DNA of 64,000 bases, taken from NCBI RefSeq assembly GCF_023507745.1, contig NZ_JALPZO010000066.1, forward strand, positions 124,001 to 188,000, in the 5' to 3' direction. The notes under the pieces are model-generated. The model did no database searches, was not told the origin of the DNA, and was given only the letters and a program-made list of their open reading frames with translations. The position numbers and the translations under genes are program-made. The first letter of the stretch is position 1. Each line of letters begins with the position of its first letter. This document shows positions 7,647-15,027 of this stretch, one piece after another. The DNA comes from Vreelandella olivaria. GTDB lineage: Bacteria; Pseudomonadota; Gammaproteobacteria; Pseudomonadales; Halomonadaceae.

Positions 7647-8441
7647 TTACCTCTTACCGATGAGAACTTTGTCAATTCCATAGAATCGGTCCAGCAACAC
7701 CATGAATAACACCGTTAATACAATGAGCACGGTAGAGACGGAGGCGATTAATGGGTCGACGGTATGAGCAATGTGGTTATACATCTGCACAGGCAGCGTG
7801 GTTGTGCTGGGCGAAGCCACGAAAATGGTCATCGATAATTCATCAAAGCTGGTAGTGAAGGCTAAAATCCAGCCACCTGCGACCCCGGGGAGAATCATCG
7901 GCATGGTGATACGCCGAAACATCGTCCATTGTGAAGCCCCTAGCGACAAAGCGGCTTTTTCAGCACTGCGATCCATTCCAAATACTGAAGCCATCACTAA
8001 GCGCATGGTATAGGGCATAACGATAATGACGTGTGATGCTACCAGTGCCCAGAAGCTACCGTAGATACCTACTCGTGAGAAAAAGCCAAGAAAAGCGACG
8101 CCTAACACAACATGGGGAATCATTAACGGTGATAAAAATAAGCCCACTAACACGTCACGACCACGGAATTGGTAACGGACAATGGCCAATGCGGCAGGCA
8201 CAGCTAAAACGACCGAAAAACTTGCTGCCGCTATCCCTAAATAGAGGCTATTCCAAAACGCTCGAATAAAGTCACGGTGATCCAGAATGGCCGTAAACCA
8301 ACGTAAAGAGAAGCCATCCGTTGGGTATGAGAGATAGCCATGAGGTGTAAATGCCACCAGCATTACGACTGCCAGGGGAGCCAGCAGAAAAACGACAAAT
8401 AGCGAATGAAATATCAGAGCGAGTTTGCTATTACGTAACAT
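7647..8441 (-). CDS. ABC transporter permease (PotC-like)
   Basis: A 264-residue inner-membrane permease with about six hydrophobic segments and the EAA loop 'AALSLGASQWTMFRRITMP' near residues 165-185. That loop contacts the ATPase in binding-protein-dependent importers. Its best family fit is the spermidine/putrescine, opine and 2-aminoethylphosphonate type. AGGAG precedes the ATG. It forms the second transmembrane half with the gene upstream (11 bases between) and is followed ten bases later by the DAO dehydrogenase subunit, linking uptake with oxidation. Confidence 0.88.
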   Translation of the reverse strand: MLRNSKLALIFHSLFVVFLLAPLAVVMLVAFTPHGYLSYPTDGFSLRWFTAILDHRDFIRAFWNSLYLGIAAASFSVVLAVPAALAIVRYQFRGRDVLVGLFLSPLMIPHVVLGVAFLGFFSRVGIYGSFWALVASHVIIVMPYTMRLVMASVFGMDRSAEKAALSLGASQWTMFRRITMPMILPGVAGGWILAFTTSFDELSMTIFVASPSTTTLPVQMYNHIAHTVDPLIASVSTVLIVLTVLFMVLLDRFYGIDKVLIGKR

Positions 8442-8452
8442 CGTAGTGACTC

Positions 8453-9355
8453 CTAGCCTAGAGTGCGACGGAAACGCCGCTCCATCATGCGGTTATAACT
8501 CATCACCACAGCGACATTGGCCACCAGTAAGACAATGGCGATCGCTGCCCCCATGGGCCAGTTCATCGTATTGAGATACTCATCGTAAGCGGCAGTGGCA
8601 GCTACTTTTAGACGGCGACCACCGATAATGGCGGGGGTGGCAAAGGCGCTGGCGGCTAAAGCGAAAACAATTAAGCTGCCAGATAATATGCCCGGTAATA
8701 TTTGAGGAATAACCACACGACGAAAAACAGTGGCATGACTGGCGCCTAACGATAAACCAGCATGCTCCACTGCAGGATCAAGTTTTTGCAGAGCAGCCCA
8801 TACGGAGATCACCATAAGCGGGACCAATACATGTACCAGCGCAAGAATTACGCCAGTATGGGTGTACATCAAATTACCCGTGCTTGCCTCAGCAATACCA
8901 ATGCCCTCTAACAACTTGCCTAGCAAACCATTTCCGCCAATCAACAATACCCATCCAAGCGTTCTTACCACCACTGAAATTAACAGCGGTGCCAAAGTGA
9001 TAACCAGAAATAACGAACGCCACGGATTACGCATACGCGAGAGGATATAGGCCTCTGGCACGCCGATCAGAATGCACAGAACCACTACCGCTATACTGAT
9101 GCCGTAGGTACGTAAAAATATTTCATGAAAGTAACTATCACTCAGTACCTCCAGGTAATTTTCGAGGCCAAATGAAGAAACAATACCCAACGAATAATCA
9201 AAGCTATTAAAACTTAGGATTAGCGTCATGATTAGTGGCATGCCCAGCAAGGCAAGAAAGAAAACGGCACCAGGCGCACTTAACAGCCAAGGAATCGGAT
9301 TAATGAGCCGGGTACGTGGAGAAGATGGATATAGGGGGGAAATAAGCTCAGCCAT
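8453..9355 (-). CDS. ABC transporter permease (PotB-like)
   Basis: A 300-residue permease with a first membrane helix near residues 25-45 and five more downstream. The EAA loop is 'AGLSLGASHATVFRRVVIP' (about residues 200-218). Its N-terminus is longer than that of its partner, as usual for the PotB half. The start overlaps the stop of the ATPase gene by eight bases and a GGGGAA site lies in that gene's end. Together with the ATPase, binding protein and second permease it makes a complete importer of the polyamine/opine class. The ligand is not predictable. Confidence 0.88.
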   Translation of the reverse strand: MAELISPLYPSSPRTRLINPIPWLLSAPGAVFFLALLGMPLIMTLILSFNSFDYSLGIVSSFGLENYLEVLSDSYFHEIFLRTYGISIAVVVLCILIGVPEAYILSRMRNPWRSLFLVITLAPLLISVVVRTLGWVLLIGGNGLLGKLLEGIGIAEASTGNLMYTHTGVILALVHVLVPLMVISVWAALQKLDPAVEHAGLSLGASHATVFRRVVIPQILPGILSGSLIVFALAASAFATPAIIGGRRLKVAATAAYDEYLNTMNWPMGAAIAIVLLVANVAVVMSYNRMMERRFRRTLG

Positions 9356-10412
9356 TTACTTGTTCCCCTAAAACCTGTACCGCACCTTCCTGCCAGTGGA
9401 TACCTACATCATCACCTACCGCAGCCCCCTGCGCTCCCAAATTCGGTTGAGTGACCAATAGCTCGCCAACACTACTATCGACTTGATACAGCCAATGGTT
9501 ACCCAGAAACAATCTTGTACGAACACGTCCCTGTAACTTGCCAGCAGCTTGCTGCGTTAGTTCCAGCTTTTCTGGGCGAATCGATAACTGAATCTGGTCT
9601 CCTTTAATATCGTTGGGTACAGTAATTTCCAGCTGGTAATCACCAAGTTTAACGTGAGCTTGTCTGCCTTCACGCTGGTCTATATGGCATGCCAATAAAT
9701 TAGTCTTGCCAACAAACGAAGAAACAAAGTTATTTTTAGGGTTTTCATAAGCAGCAAAAGGCTCATCCACCTGCACCACTTTTCCCTGATTCATCACCAC
9801 GACGCGATCGCTAAGCGAGAGCGCTTCCGATTGATCGTGTGTAACCATTAAGGTTGTCGTGCCAACCTGCTGCTGAATATTACGCAGCTCGATCTGCATA
9901 TTTTCTCTTAATTGTGCATCAAGGTTGGATAGTGGTTCATCAAGTAACAACAACGGCGGGCGAATTACCAAAGCGCGGGCCAAAGCGACTCGTTGACGCT
10001 GCCCACCGGATAGTTCGCGGGGATAGCGATCGCCCAGGTGATCAAGGCGAACCAGCTCCAGCGCCTCACAAACCTGCTGGCGGCTTTTACCGGCGGGAAC
10101 TTTACGCATTTCAAGGCCAAACCGCACATTTTCCGCCACGGTCATATGGGGAAACAGGGCATAGCTTTGGAAAACAATTCCAATGCCCCTTTGATTAGGC
10201 TTACAGGATGTAATGTTCTCGCCATTCATTAAGATCTGGCCACGGGTAGGCTCAACGAAGCCAGCTATCATTTGCAGTGTCGTGGTTTTACCGCACCCCG
10301 ATGGGCCGAGTAACGAGACAAATTCACCTTGGGCAATATCAAGCGTGATGTCTTGTACGGCAGCATTGCTGCCGTAACGCTTGGTCAAGGACTCTAAGCG
10401 AAGAAAACTCAT
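9348..10412 (-). CDS. ABC transporter ATP-binding protein (PotA-like)
   Basis: A 354-residue importer ATPase. It has Walker A 'GPSGCGKTT' (residues ~38-46), the Q-loop 'VFQSYALFPHMTV', the signature '[15 protein letters not shown]', Walker B 'PLLLLDEPLSNLD', and the switch histidine in 'MVTHDQSEAL'. The C-terminal ~120 residues form a TOBE-type regulatory domain, as in PotA/FbpC/MalK. The ATG at 10412 (MSFLRLESL) has GGAG upstream; the frame stays open ten codons further without a family match. It energises the two downstream permeases. A hairpin lies between it and the binding-protein gene, which could lower its expression relative to that protein. Confidence 0.92.
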   Translation of the reverse strand: MSFLRLESLTKRYGSNAAVQDITLDIAQGEFVSLLGPSGCGKTTTLQMIAGFVEPTRGQILMNGENITSCKPNQRGIGIVFQSYALFPHMTVAENVRFGLEMRKVPAGKSRQQVCEALELVRLDHLGDRYPRELSGGQRQRVALARALVIRPPLLLLDEPLSNLDAQLRENMQIELRNIQQQVGTTTLMVTHDQSEALSLSDRVVVMNQGKVVQVDEPFAAYENPKNNFVSSFVGKTNLLACHIDQREGRQAHVKLGDYQLEITVPNDIKGDQIQLSIRPEKLELTQQAAGKLQGRVRTRLFLGNHWLYQVDSSVGELLVTQPNLGAQGAAVGDDVGIHWQEGAVQVLGEQVNG

Positions 10413-10427
10413 GGCAGGAAACTCCTG

Positions 10428-10463
10428 CACACCCTTCCCCAACGAGCTGAAGGCAAGGGTGTG
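10428..10463 (-). terminator. Intercistronic hairpin after the binding-protein gene
   Basis: CACACCCTT at 10428-10436 pairs with AAGGGTGTG at 10455-10463, between the binding-protein stop (10505) and the ATPase start (10412). No T-run follows. Such a structure is often an mRNA-stabilising or partial-termination hairpin that keeps binding protein in excess. The role is inferred. Confidence 0.4.
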
Positions 10464-10504
10464 ATGGCTTTAGTGGGTAGTAACGATGGATGAGTAGCGC
10501 AGGC

Positions 10505-11539
10505 CTAGCGCTCGACCTGACGGTTCCAACGATTGGTCCACTCGAGGCGGTTAGGATTGATGACATCCCAGTCCACAGCCACTAACTGGTCGACTCTTTC
10601 ACCATAGGGGAGAGTTTCTACCAACTCATCAGATAACTCTGCATACCGTTGCGCTGGCCCCCAACCTTGTGTGTCAGCCAGTAATTCCTGCGCTTTTGGT
10701 GTTAACAGGTGCTCAATAAATGCCTCAGCCAGCTCGTGCTTCTCGCTGCCTTCGATCACACAGGCAGCCACCATCAAAGCAACCGCCCCCTCTTCAGGGT
10801 ATGCAAAAGCGCCCGGGAAACCTGTGTTGGCAAGTGCACGTAAGCGCCCACTCCCCCAAACCGACAGGGCTATTTCCTCATTCTGGAATAACTCGGACAT
10901 TTTGCCTGCTGAAGGCTCGAAAGAAAGGATGTTAGGTGCAGCTTGCTCTTGCATGAACACGAAGCCAGGGTCAATATCACTTTCACTTCCCCCATTTAGA
11001 CGCGCTGCCATTACCAAAGCATGTACACCATAGGTATTGCTAATGGAAGGAACGACTAGTTTACCGGCGTATTTTTCATCGGCCAGATCGTTCCAGGAGC
11101 TAGGCGGTTCCCAGCCATTACGCTCAAACATCTCAGCATTATAGGCAAACCCTGAAGCAACCAAACCAACACCAACAGCCTTATCATCTGGGAAGCGCGC
11201 AATATCGTAGACATCATCCAGCATGGCGGTATTTTGCATTGATGAGCAGAAGCCTAAGTTAATGGCCTGGTACATTGGGCCATCATCCATCAACACTATA
11301 TCCAGCTCCTGATTACCACGTTGAGCTTGCAACTTGGCTAGCGTATCGGTGGAGTTCCCGGCGACATAGATGATTTCAGCATCATGTTCCTCAAGGAAAG
11401 CTGGAATGATTTCGTCGCGCATGGCTTGTTCGGTAGAACCACCATAGGAGCCGACATATAGTGGTTCAGCAAAAGCTGTATTCATGCCCAAAAATACTAA
11501 GCCTACCATTGCGGTCGTTTGTCTATTCAGTCTATTCAT
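10505..11539 (-). CDS. ABC transporter periplasmic substrate-binding protein (PotD-like)
   Basis: A 344-residue exported protein. The N-terminus has basic residues, a hydrophobic stretch and a likely signal cleavage after AFA (about residue 24). The mature part matches the polyamine/opine/Fe3+ cluster of type 2 binding proteins: 'VGSYGGSTEQAM', 'NSTDTLAKLQAQRG', 'DIVLMDDGPMYQAI', 'SSWNDLADEKYAGKLVVP' and 'LADTQGWGPAQ'. It captures the ligand in the periplasm for the downstream permeases. AGGA precedes the ATG. Being first in the operon after the LysR regulator, it is probably the most highly expressed gene of the block. The ligand is unknown; polyamine, opine or another cationic amine are possibilities. 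Confidence 0.88.
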   Translation of the reverse strand: MNRLNRQTTAMVGLVFLGMNTAFAEPLYVGSYGGSTEQAMRDEIIPAFLEEHDAEIIYVAGNSTDTLAKLQAQRGNQELDIVLMDDGPMYQAINLGFCSSMQNTAMLDDVYDIARFPDDKAVGVGLVASGFAYNAEMFERNGWEPPSSWNDLADEKYAGKLVVPSISNTYGVHALVMAARLNGGSESDIDPGFVFMQEQAAPNILSFEPSAGKMSELFQNEEIALSVWGSGRLRALANTGFPGAFAYPEEGAVALMVAACVIEGSEKHELAEAFIEHLLTPKAQELLADTQGWGPAQRYAELSDELVETLPYGERVDQLVAVDWDVINPNRLEWTNRWNRQVER

Positions 11540-11571
11540 TTTTGCAGTGTCCTGTCATTGATGTTGATGTT

Positions 11572-11588
11572 TTGATTGTTATTATCAA
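11572..11588. promoter_or_regulatory. Candidate LysR-type operator upstream of the importer operon
   Basis: TTGAT-N7-ATCAA is a perfect 5+5 inverted repeat about 35-50 bases before the binding-protein start, in the 185-base gap between that gene and lysR. LysR regulators bind interrupted palindromes near promoters of adjacent operons. Spacing does not give the strict T-N11-A form and no clear -10/-35 pair was found. Confidence 0.3.
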
Positions 11589-11724
11589 TGGCCGCCACCG
11601 CTTCTGTTATTACTAGAAAACGGTCAGAAGGCGTGGGCAGTGCGACCTGCAATGAAGCTAGCATTGCCTCAGACATCAGGACTAATGCCTTTTGTTAGAC
11701 ACTCTATTCGCTAATGTTATACCT

Positions 11725-12633
11725 TTACTGAGATAGTGGGGTATCGAGTTGATTAGCAAGGTGTATTTTTACTTCCTCAATAAACTCCAGCACTAAACGT
11801 GATGGGGGTCGAAAAGCAGGAAGCACGACACTATAGTGGAAAGGTATTTTTGGTTGAAAAGGACGAACAATCAAGCCACGTGAGGCGTAACTACCTGCAG
11901 TAATAGGGTCAATTAGCGATACCCCTGCTCCTGCTAAGACCAACTCACATGCAACGCTCGATAATTGTGTTTCTATACGCATGCGACGTTTAACACCCGC
12001 TTGGTGAAAAACATGATCTATAAGCGGCCTTACATCCTGCGTCTGACCTAACGAAACAAATGATTCTCCTTCCAGGTCTTTTACAGTAATCATCGCCTGC
12101 TGTGCTAATCTATGATCAGGCAGCATCACTAAGCGCAATTCACCGCATGCAATAGAACGGATAGTGACCGAGGGGTCCTCTAAATGCATGCCTATCAAAC
12201 CTGCATCACACTGCTGAGTTGCCACCCATTCCAATACACGTTGCGAGCTATGCGCTTGTAATGAAACAGTTATTCCCGGATGACGAGCTGAAAAAGCGTG
12301 AATCATGGGAGGTAATGCACTTAGCGCAAGGGCTGGCATGCAACTTAAAAAAAGTCTGCCAGTTCGAAACTCTCGGATCTCTTTCGCAGTATCAGTAATT
12401 TTATCAAGCCCCACAAAAGCACGATCAACATCTTCATATAAAGCCAGAGCTTCAGGAGTGGGAATCAGGCGCCCCTTGTGCCTTTGAAATAACGCAAAAC
12501 CTACGTAATACTCCAAGTCACCTATCAAACGGCTTACTGCTGGTTGAGAAACATGCAGCGTCTGCGCTGCCCGCGTAACCGTTTTATGTATCATTACCGC
12601 ACGGAAGGCTTCGATCTGCCTAAGATTAATCAT
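11725..12633 (-). CDS. LysR family transcriptional regulator (OccR/NocR-like)
   Basis: A 302-residue LysR-type regulator. The N-terminal helix-turn-helix is clear ('LRQIEAFRAVM', 'AAQTLHVSQPAVSR', residues ~3-40), then a linker helix and the effector domain from about residue 90 ('GRLFLSCMPALALSALPPMI', 'GAGVSLIDPITAG'). The sequence recalls the regulators of opine catabolism, OccR and NocR, which respond to octopine and nopaline. It is in the same orientation as the importer and oxidase operon and lies just upstream, so it probably activates it when the substrate is present. GGGAGA precedes the ATG. The opine-type comparison is from memory of the family and is not proof of ligand. Confidence 0.88.
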   Translation of the reverse strand: MINLRQIEAFRAVMIHKTVTRAAQTLHVSQPAVSRLIGDLEYYVGFALFQRHKGRLIPTPEALALYEDVDRAFVGLDKITDTAKEIREFRTGRLFLSCMPALALSALPPMIHAFSARHPGITVSLQAHSSQRVLEWVATQQCDAGLIGMHLEDPSVTIRSIACGELRLVMLPDHRLAQQAMITVKDLEGESFVSLGQTQDVRPLIDHVFHQAGVKRRMRIETQLSSVACELVLAGAGVSLIDPITAGSYASRGLIVRPFQPKIPFHYSVVLPAFRPPSRLVLEFIEEVKIHLANQLDTPLSQ

Positions 12634-12810
12634 TCAGAGTCTTCTCCCGAATGTAATAGAGAGGCTTGCTAAAAGTGCAGCCTAAACAGATCAATGAAGT
12701 CCTTTGCGAGCCAGAAAATATTAAGGCAGTGAAACTTTTGACGAAATATATAGTGCTTATTTTGAGCCTACATAGCTCCCCTATTATTTGGTTCTAACCT
12801 TTATATAATC

Positions 12811-12843
12811 GCCAACAGGCCAGCAAAATGCTGGCCTGTTGGC
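12811..12843 (-). terminator. Strong hairpin downstream of the Crc-like gene
   Basis: A 15-base perfect stem (GCCAACAGGCCAGCA and its complement) with a three-base loop ends 27 bases past the stop of the minus-strand gene at 12870. The tract after it on the minus strand is AT-rich (ATTATATAAA) rather than a pure T-run. It probably ends that transcript and insulates the accessory block. Confidence 0.65.
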
Positions 12844-12869
12844 AGTGCGACGCGGGAAGTAGCTAACGC

Positions 12870-13637
12870 TTAAAGCGCTAAATCATACTCAACGATCAGC
12901 GGTGCGAACTCAGAGAAGGTCGCATCGTAATCAATCCACGCGTCAACCACATGGCGGCGGAAGTTGGGACCAACCAATTGGTAATCGATCCGCCAGCCTT
13001 CCTGGCGCTCACGGGATACATCCTGATCAAGCTTAGGCCACCAGGTGTATTCGCCAGCATCGCGATTGATTTCGCGGAAGGCGTCGATAAACCCAGTTGG
13101 ACCCAGCACCTGATCCATCCAGGCGCGCTCTTCCGGACGGAAACCAGAGGTGAGTTGGTTATCCGACCAGTTAGCCAAATCCACCGTTTTATGGGCAATA
13201 TGCCAGGTACCACAGATGATGTATTCGCGGCGTTTACGCGACATCTTCGTCAGGTACTCCTGGAACTGCTCCATAAACGCCTGTTTGGCTTTTTGGTCAC
13301 TTCCATCAGGCATCAGGAAAGTGGCTATACTGAAGCGGTCATAATCCGCCTGCAGAAAGCGCCCTTCATGGTCACACTGAGGGAAACCCAGGCCATACAT
13401 AATGGCCTTGGGAATTTTGCGGCAATAAAGCGCCACACCGGCGAACCCGTCTTCTTCAGCATCCAGAAAATAGCCTTCATAGCCTTCCGGATAAAGAATA
13501 TGGTCACCCAGTTCAAAACTTTTTGCCTTGATGTTCTGCACGCAGACCACATCGACATCCTGCTGAGCCAGCCAGTCCAGGAAGCCACGATCGACGGCAT
13601 CACGTATACCATTGACATTGATGCTGGCAATTTTCAT
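12870..13637 (-). CDS. crc: Crc-like catabolite repression control protein (degenerate exonuclease III fold)
   Basis: A 255-residue protein of the exonuclease III/AP-endonuclease fold, near Pseudomonas Crc in length (259) and place (divergent from pyrE). The catalytic signature is eroded. The metal-binding Glu in LQETK is Asn35 (CVQNIK), GDxN is replaced by G143-T-W-H, and SDHAP is S242-E-F-A-P; only the Asp of WRID (218) remains. Crc shows comparable losses and shares 'RKRREYI', 'CG...AH' and 'APLIV.YD' around the same sites. In Pseudomonas, Crc with Hfq represses translation of catabolic mRNAs during growth on preferred carbon sources. The ATG at 13637 follows AGGGA. Automatic annotation might call it exodeoxyribonuclease III, which the missing residues argue against. 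Confidence 0.8.
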   Translation of the reverse strand: MKIASINVNGIRDAVDRGFLDWLAQQDVDVVCVQNIKAKSFELGDHILYPEGYEGYFLDAEEDGFAGVALYCRKIPKAIMYGLGFPQCDHEGRFLQADYDRFSIATFLMPDGSDQKAKQAFMEQFQEYLTKMSRKRREYIICGTWHIAHKTVDLANWSDNQLTSGFRPEERAWMDQVLGPTGFIDAFREINRDAGEYTWWPKLDQDVSRERQEGWRIDYQLVGPNFRRHVVDAWIDYDATFSEFAPLIVEYDLAL

Positions 13638-13775
13638 AAATCGTCCCTTTTGCGTCGCTGCTGTATGATACCCGACGTTTAGACGTTTGGGTAAATAGAC
13701 AAACCAAATCTTGCTATTTAGCCCCATTTTATTGTTGCGTTTGACTTACATTCCTATCGACAAGAGAAAACCACT

Positions 13776-14441
13776 GTGGCCACCACTCTACAACCCTACC
13801 AACGCGATTTCATTGCCTTCGCTATTGAGCAGGGCGTGCTCAAGTTTGGCGAGTTCACGCTTAAGTCAGGGCGAGTGAGCCCTTACTTCTTCAATGCGGG
13901 TCTGTTTCAGACTGGCCGCGCCCTGGCCAAACTGGGCCGCTTCTACGCGCAGGCGATTGTTGATAGTGGCCTTAAGGCGGATGTGCTGTTTGGCCCTGCC
14001 TATAAGGGAATTCCACTGGCGGCGGTGACCGCAGCGGCTCTGGCCGACCATCATGACCTGGATATGCCTTATGCATTTAACCGTAAAGAGGCCAAAACCC
14101 ACGGAGAAGGCGGCAATATTGTTGGCGCGCCACTGGCGGGCGATATTCTGATTATCGATGACGTAATTACTGCCGGCACCGCCATTCGCGAGGTCATGGG
14201 CCTGATTGAGCAGAGCGGTGCCCGCGCGGGCGGCGTGATCATTGCCCTTGATCGCCAGGAACGTGGCCAGAGCGAGAAAAGCGCTATCCAGGAAGTGCAC
14301 GCCCAATACGGTATGCCCGTGGTCAGCATTGTCACTCTTGAGCAAGTGCTTACTTACCTTGAGGAGCATGCCGGGGGTGAAATGCTGGCATACGCTGAAG
14401 CCGTTCGCGCTTATCGTGACCGCTACGGCATTGTGGGATGA
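13776..14441 (+). CDS. pyrE: Orotate phosphoribosyltransferase
   Basis: PyrE converts orotate and PRPP to OMP, the fifth step of pyrimidine synthesis. The 221-residue product matches the family: '[18 protein letters not shown]', '[17 protein letters not shown]', the flexible-loop '[13 protein letters not shown]' with catalytic lysines, and the PRPP motif '[17 protein letters not shown]'. The start codon is GTG at 13776, with AAGAGA about ten bases earlier. It is divergent from the Crc-like gene, as in Pseudomonas. Confidence 0.96.
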   Translation: MATTLQPYQRDFIAFAIEQGVLKFGEFTLKSGRVSPYFFNAGLFQTGRALAKLGRFYAQAIVDSGLKADVLFGPAYKGIPLAAVTAAALADHHDLDMPYAFNRKEAKTHGEGGNIVGAPLAGDILIIDDVITAGTAIREVMGLIEQSGARAGGVIIALDRQERGQSEKSAIQEVHAQYGMPVVSIVTLEQVLTYLEEHAGGEMLAYAEAVRAYRDRYGIVG

Positions 14442-14458
14442 CTTTCTGAATTAATCGC

Positions 14459-14932
14459 TTACTTGATTGGTAAGGCGCCAGTGTAGTTTTGCTGGCGCCA
14501 CGCTTCATAACTGACAATGGCGACTGCATTCGAGAGGTTCAAACTGCGGTTATTGGGCTGCATGGGGATGCGCAACTTTTGCTCGTCAGGCAGCGCGGCA
14601 TGAACCTCGGGCGACAGCCCAGCGGTTTCAGATCCAAACAGCAGCACATTGCCGGGCGCATAGGGGGCATCACTGTGGGCTCGGGTACCCTTGGTGGTAA
14701 TCGCCCAAATAGTGCGCCCCTGCATTGCACTTTGAAACGCCGTAAAATCAGCGTGGCAGGTAACATTGGCAAGGTCGCGGTAATCTAACCCGGCACGACG
14801 CAGCTTTTTCTCTTCGAGATCAAAGCCCAGCGGTTCAATAAGATGTAAACGGCAGCCATTGTTGGCCACCAGGCGCATAATGTTGCCTGTATTGGGTGCC
14901 ATACGCGGTTCAAACAGCGCTACTTCAAACAT
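14459..14932 (-). CDS. trmL: tRNA (cytidine(34)-2'-O)-methyltransferase
   Basis: A 157-residue SPOUT methyltransferase that modifies the wobble base of tRNA-Leu. Family motifs are '[14 protein letters not shown]', '[10 protein letters not shown]', the SAM-knot segments '[11 protein letters not shown]' and '[19 protein letters not shown]', and 'YEAWRQQNY'. The ATG at 14932 is chosen for its AGG spacing; a GTG one codon upstream is possible. It converges with pyrE (17 bases between stops) and diverges from rep. Confidence 0.94.
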   Translation of the reverse strand: MFEVALFEPRMAPNTGNIMRLVANNGCRLHLIEPLGFDLEEKKLRRAGLDYRDLANVTCHADFTAFQSAMQGRTIWAITTKGTRAHSDAPYAPGNVLLFGSETAGLSPEVHAALPDEQKLRIPMQPNNRSLNLSNAVAIVSYEAWRQQNYTGALPIK

Positions 14933-15027
14933 CACTACCTGCCTATTATTCGCTCATTGTGCATTCGCCAGCGCTGCCGATTGTAATGGAAATTGCCAGG
15001 AAACACTTGTAGAGGTCACCCTTAGCC

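Noticed and set aside
12870..13637. Exodeoxyribonuclease III (xthA) as the gene's function
   Set aside because: Key metal and catalytic residues are replaced; length, motifs and the pyrE neighbour fit Crc better.
12951..13682. Long plus-strand frame (243 codons) antisense to the Crc-like gene
   Set aside because: It is the mirror of a well-supported coding frame; its translation shows no family motif.
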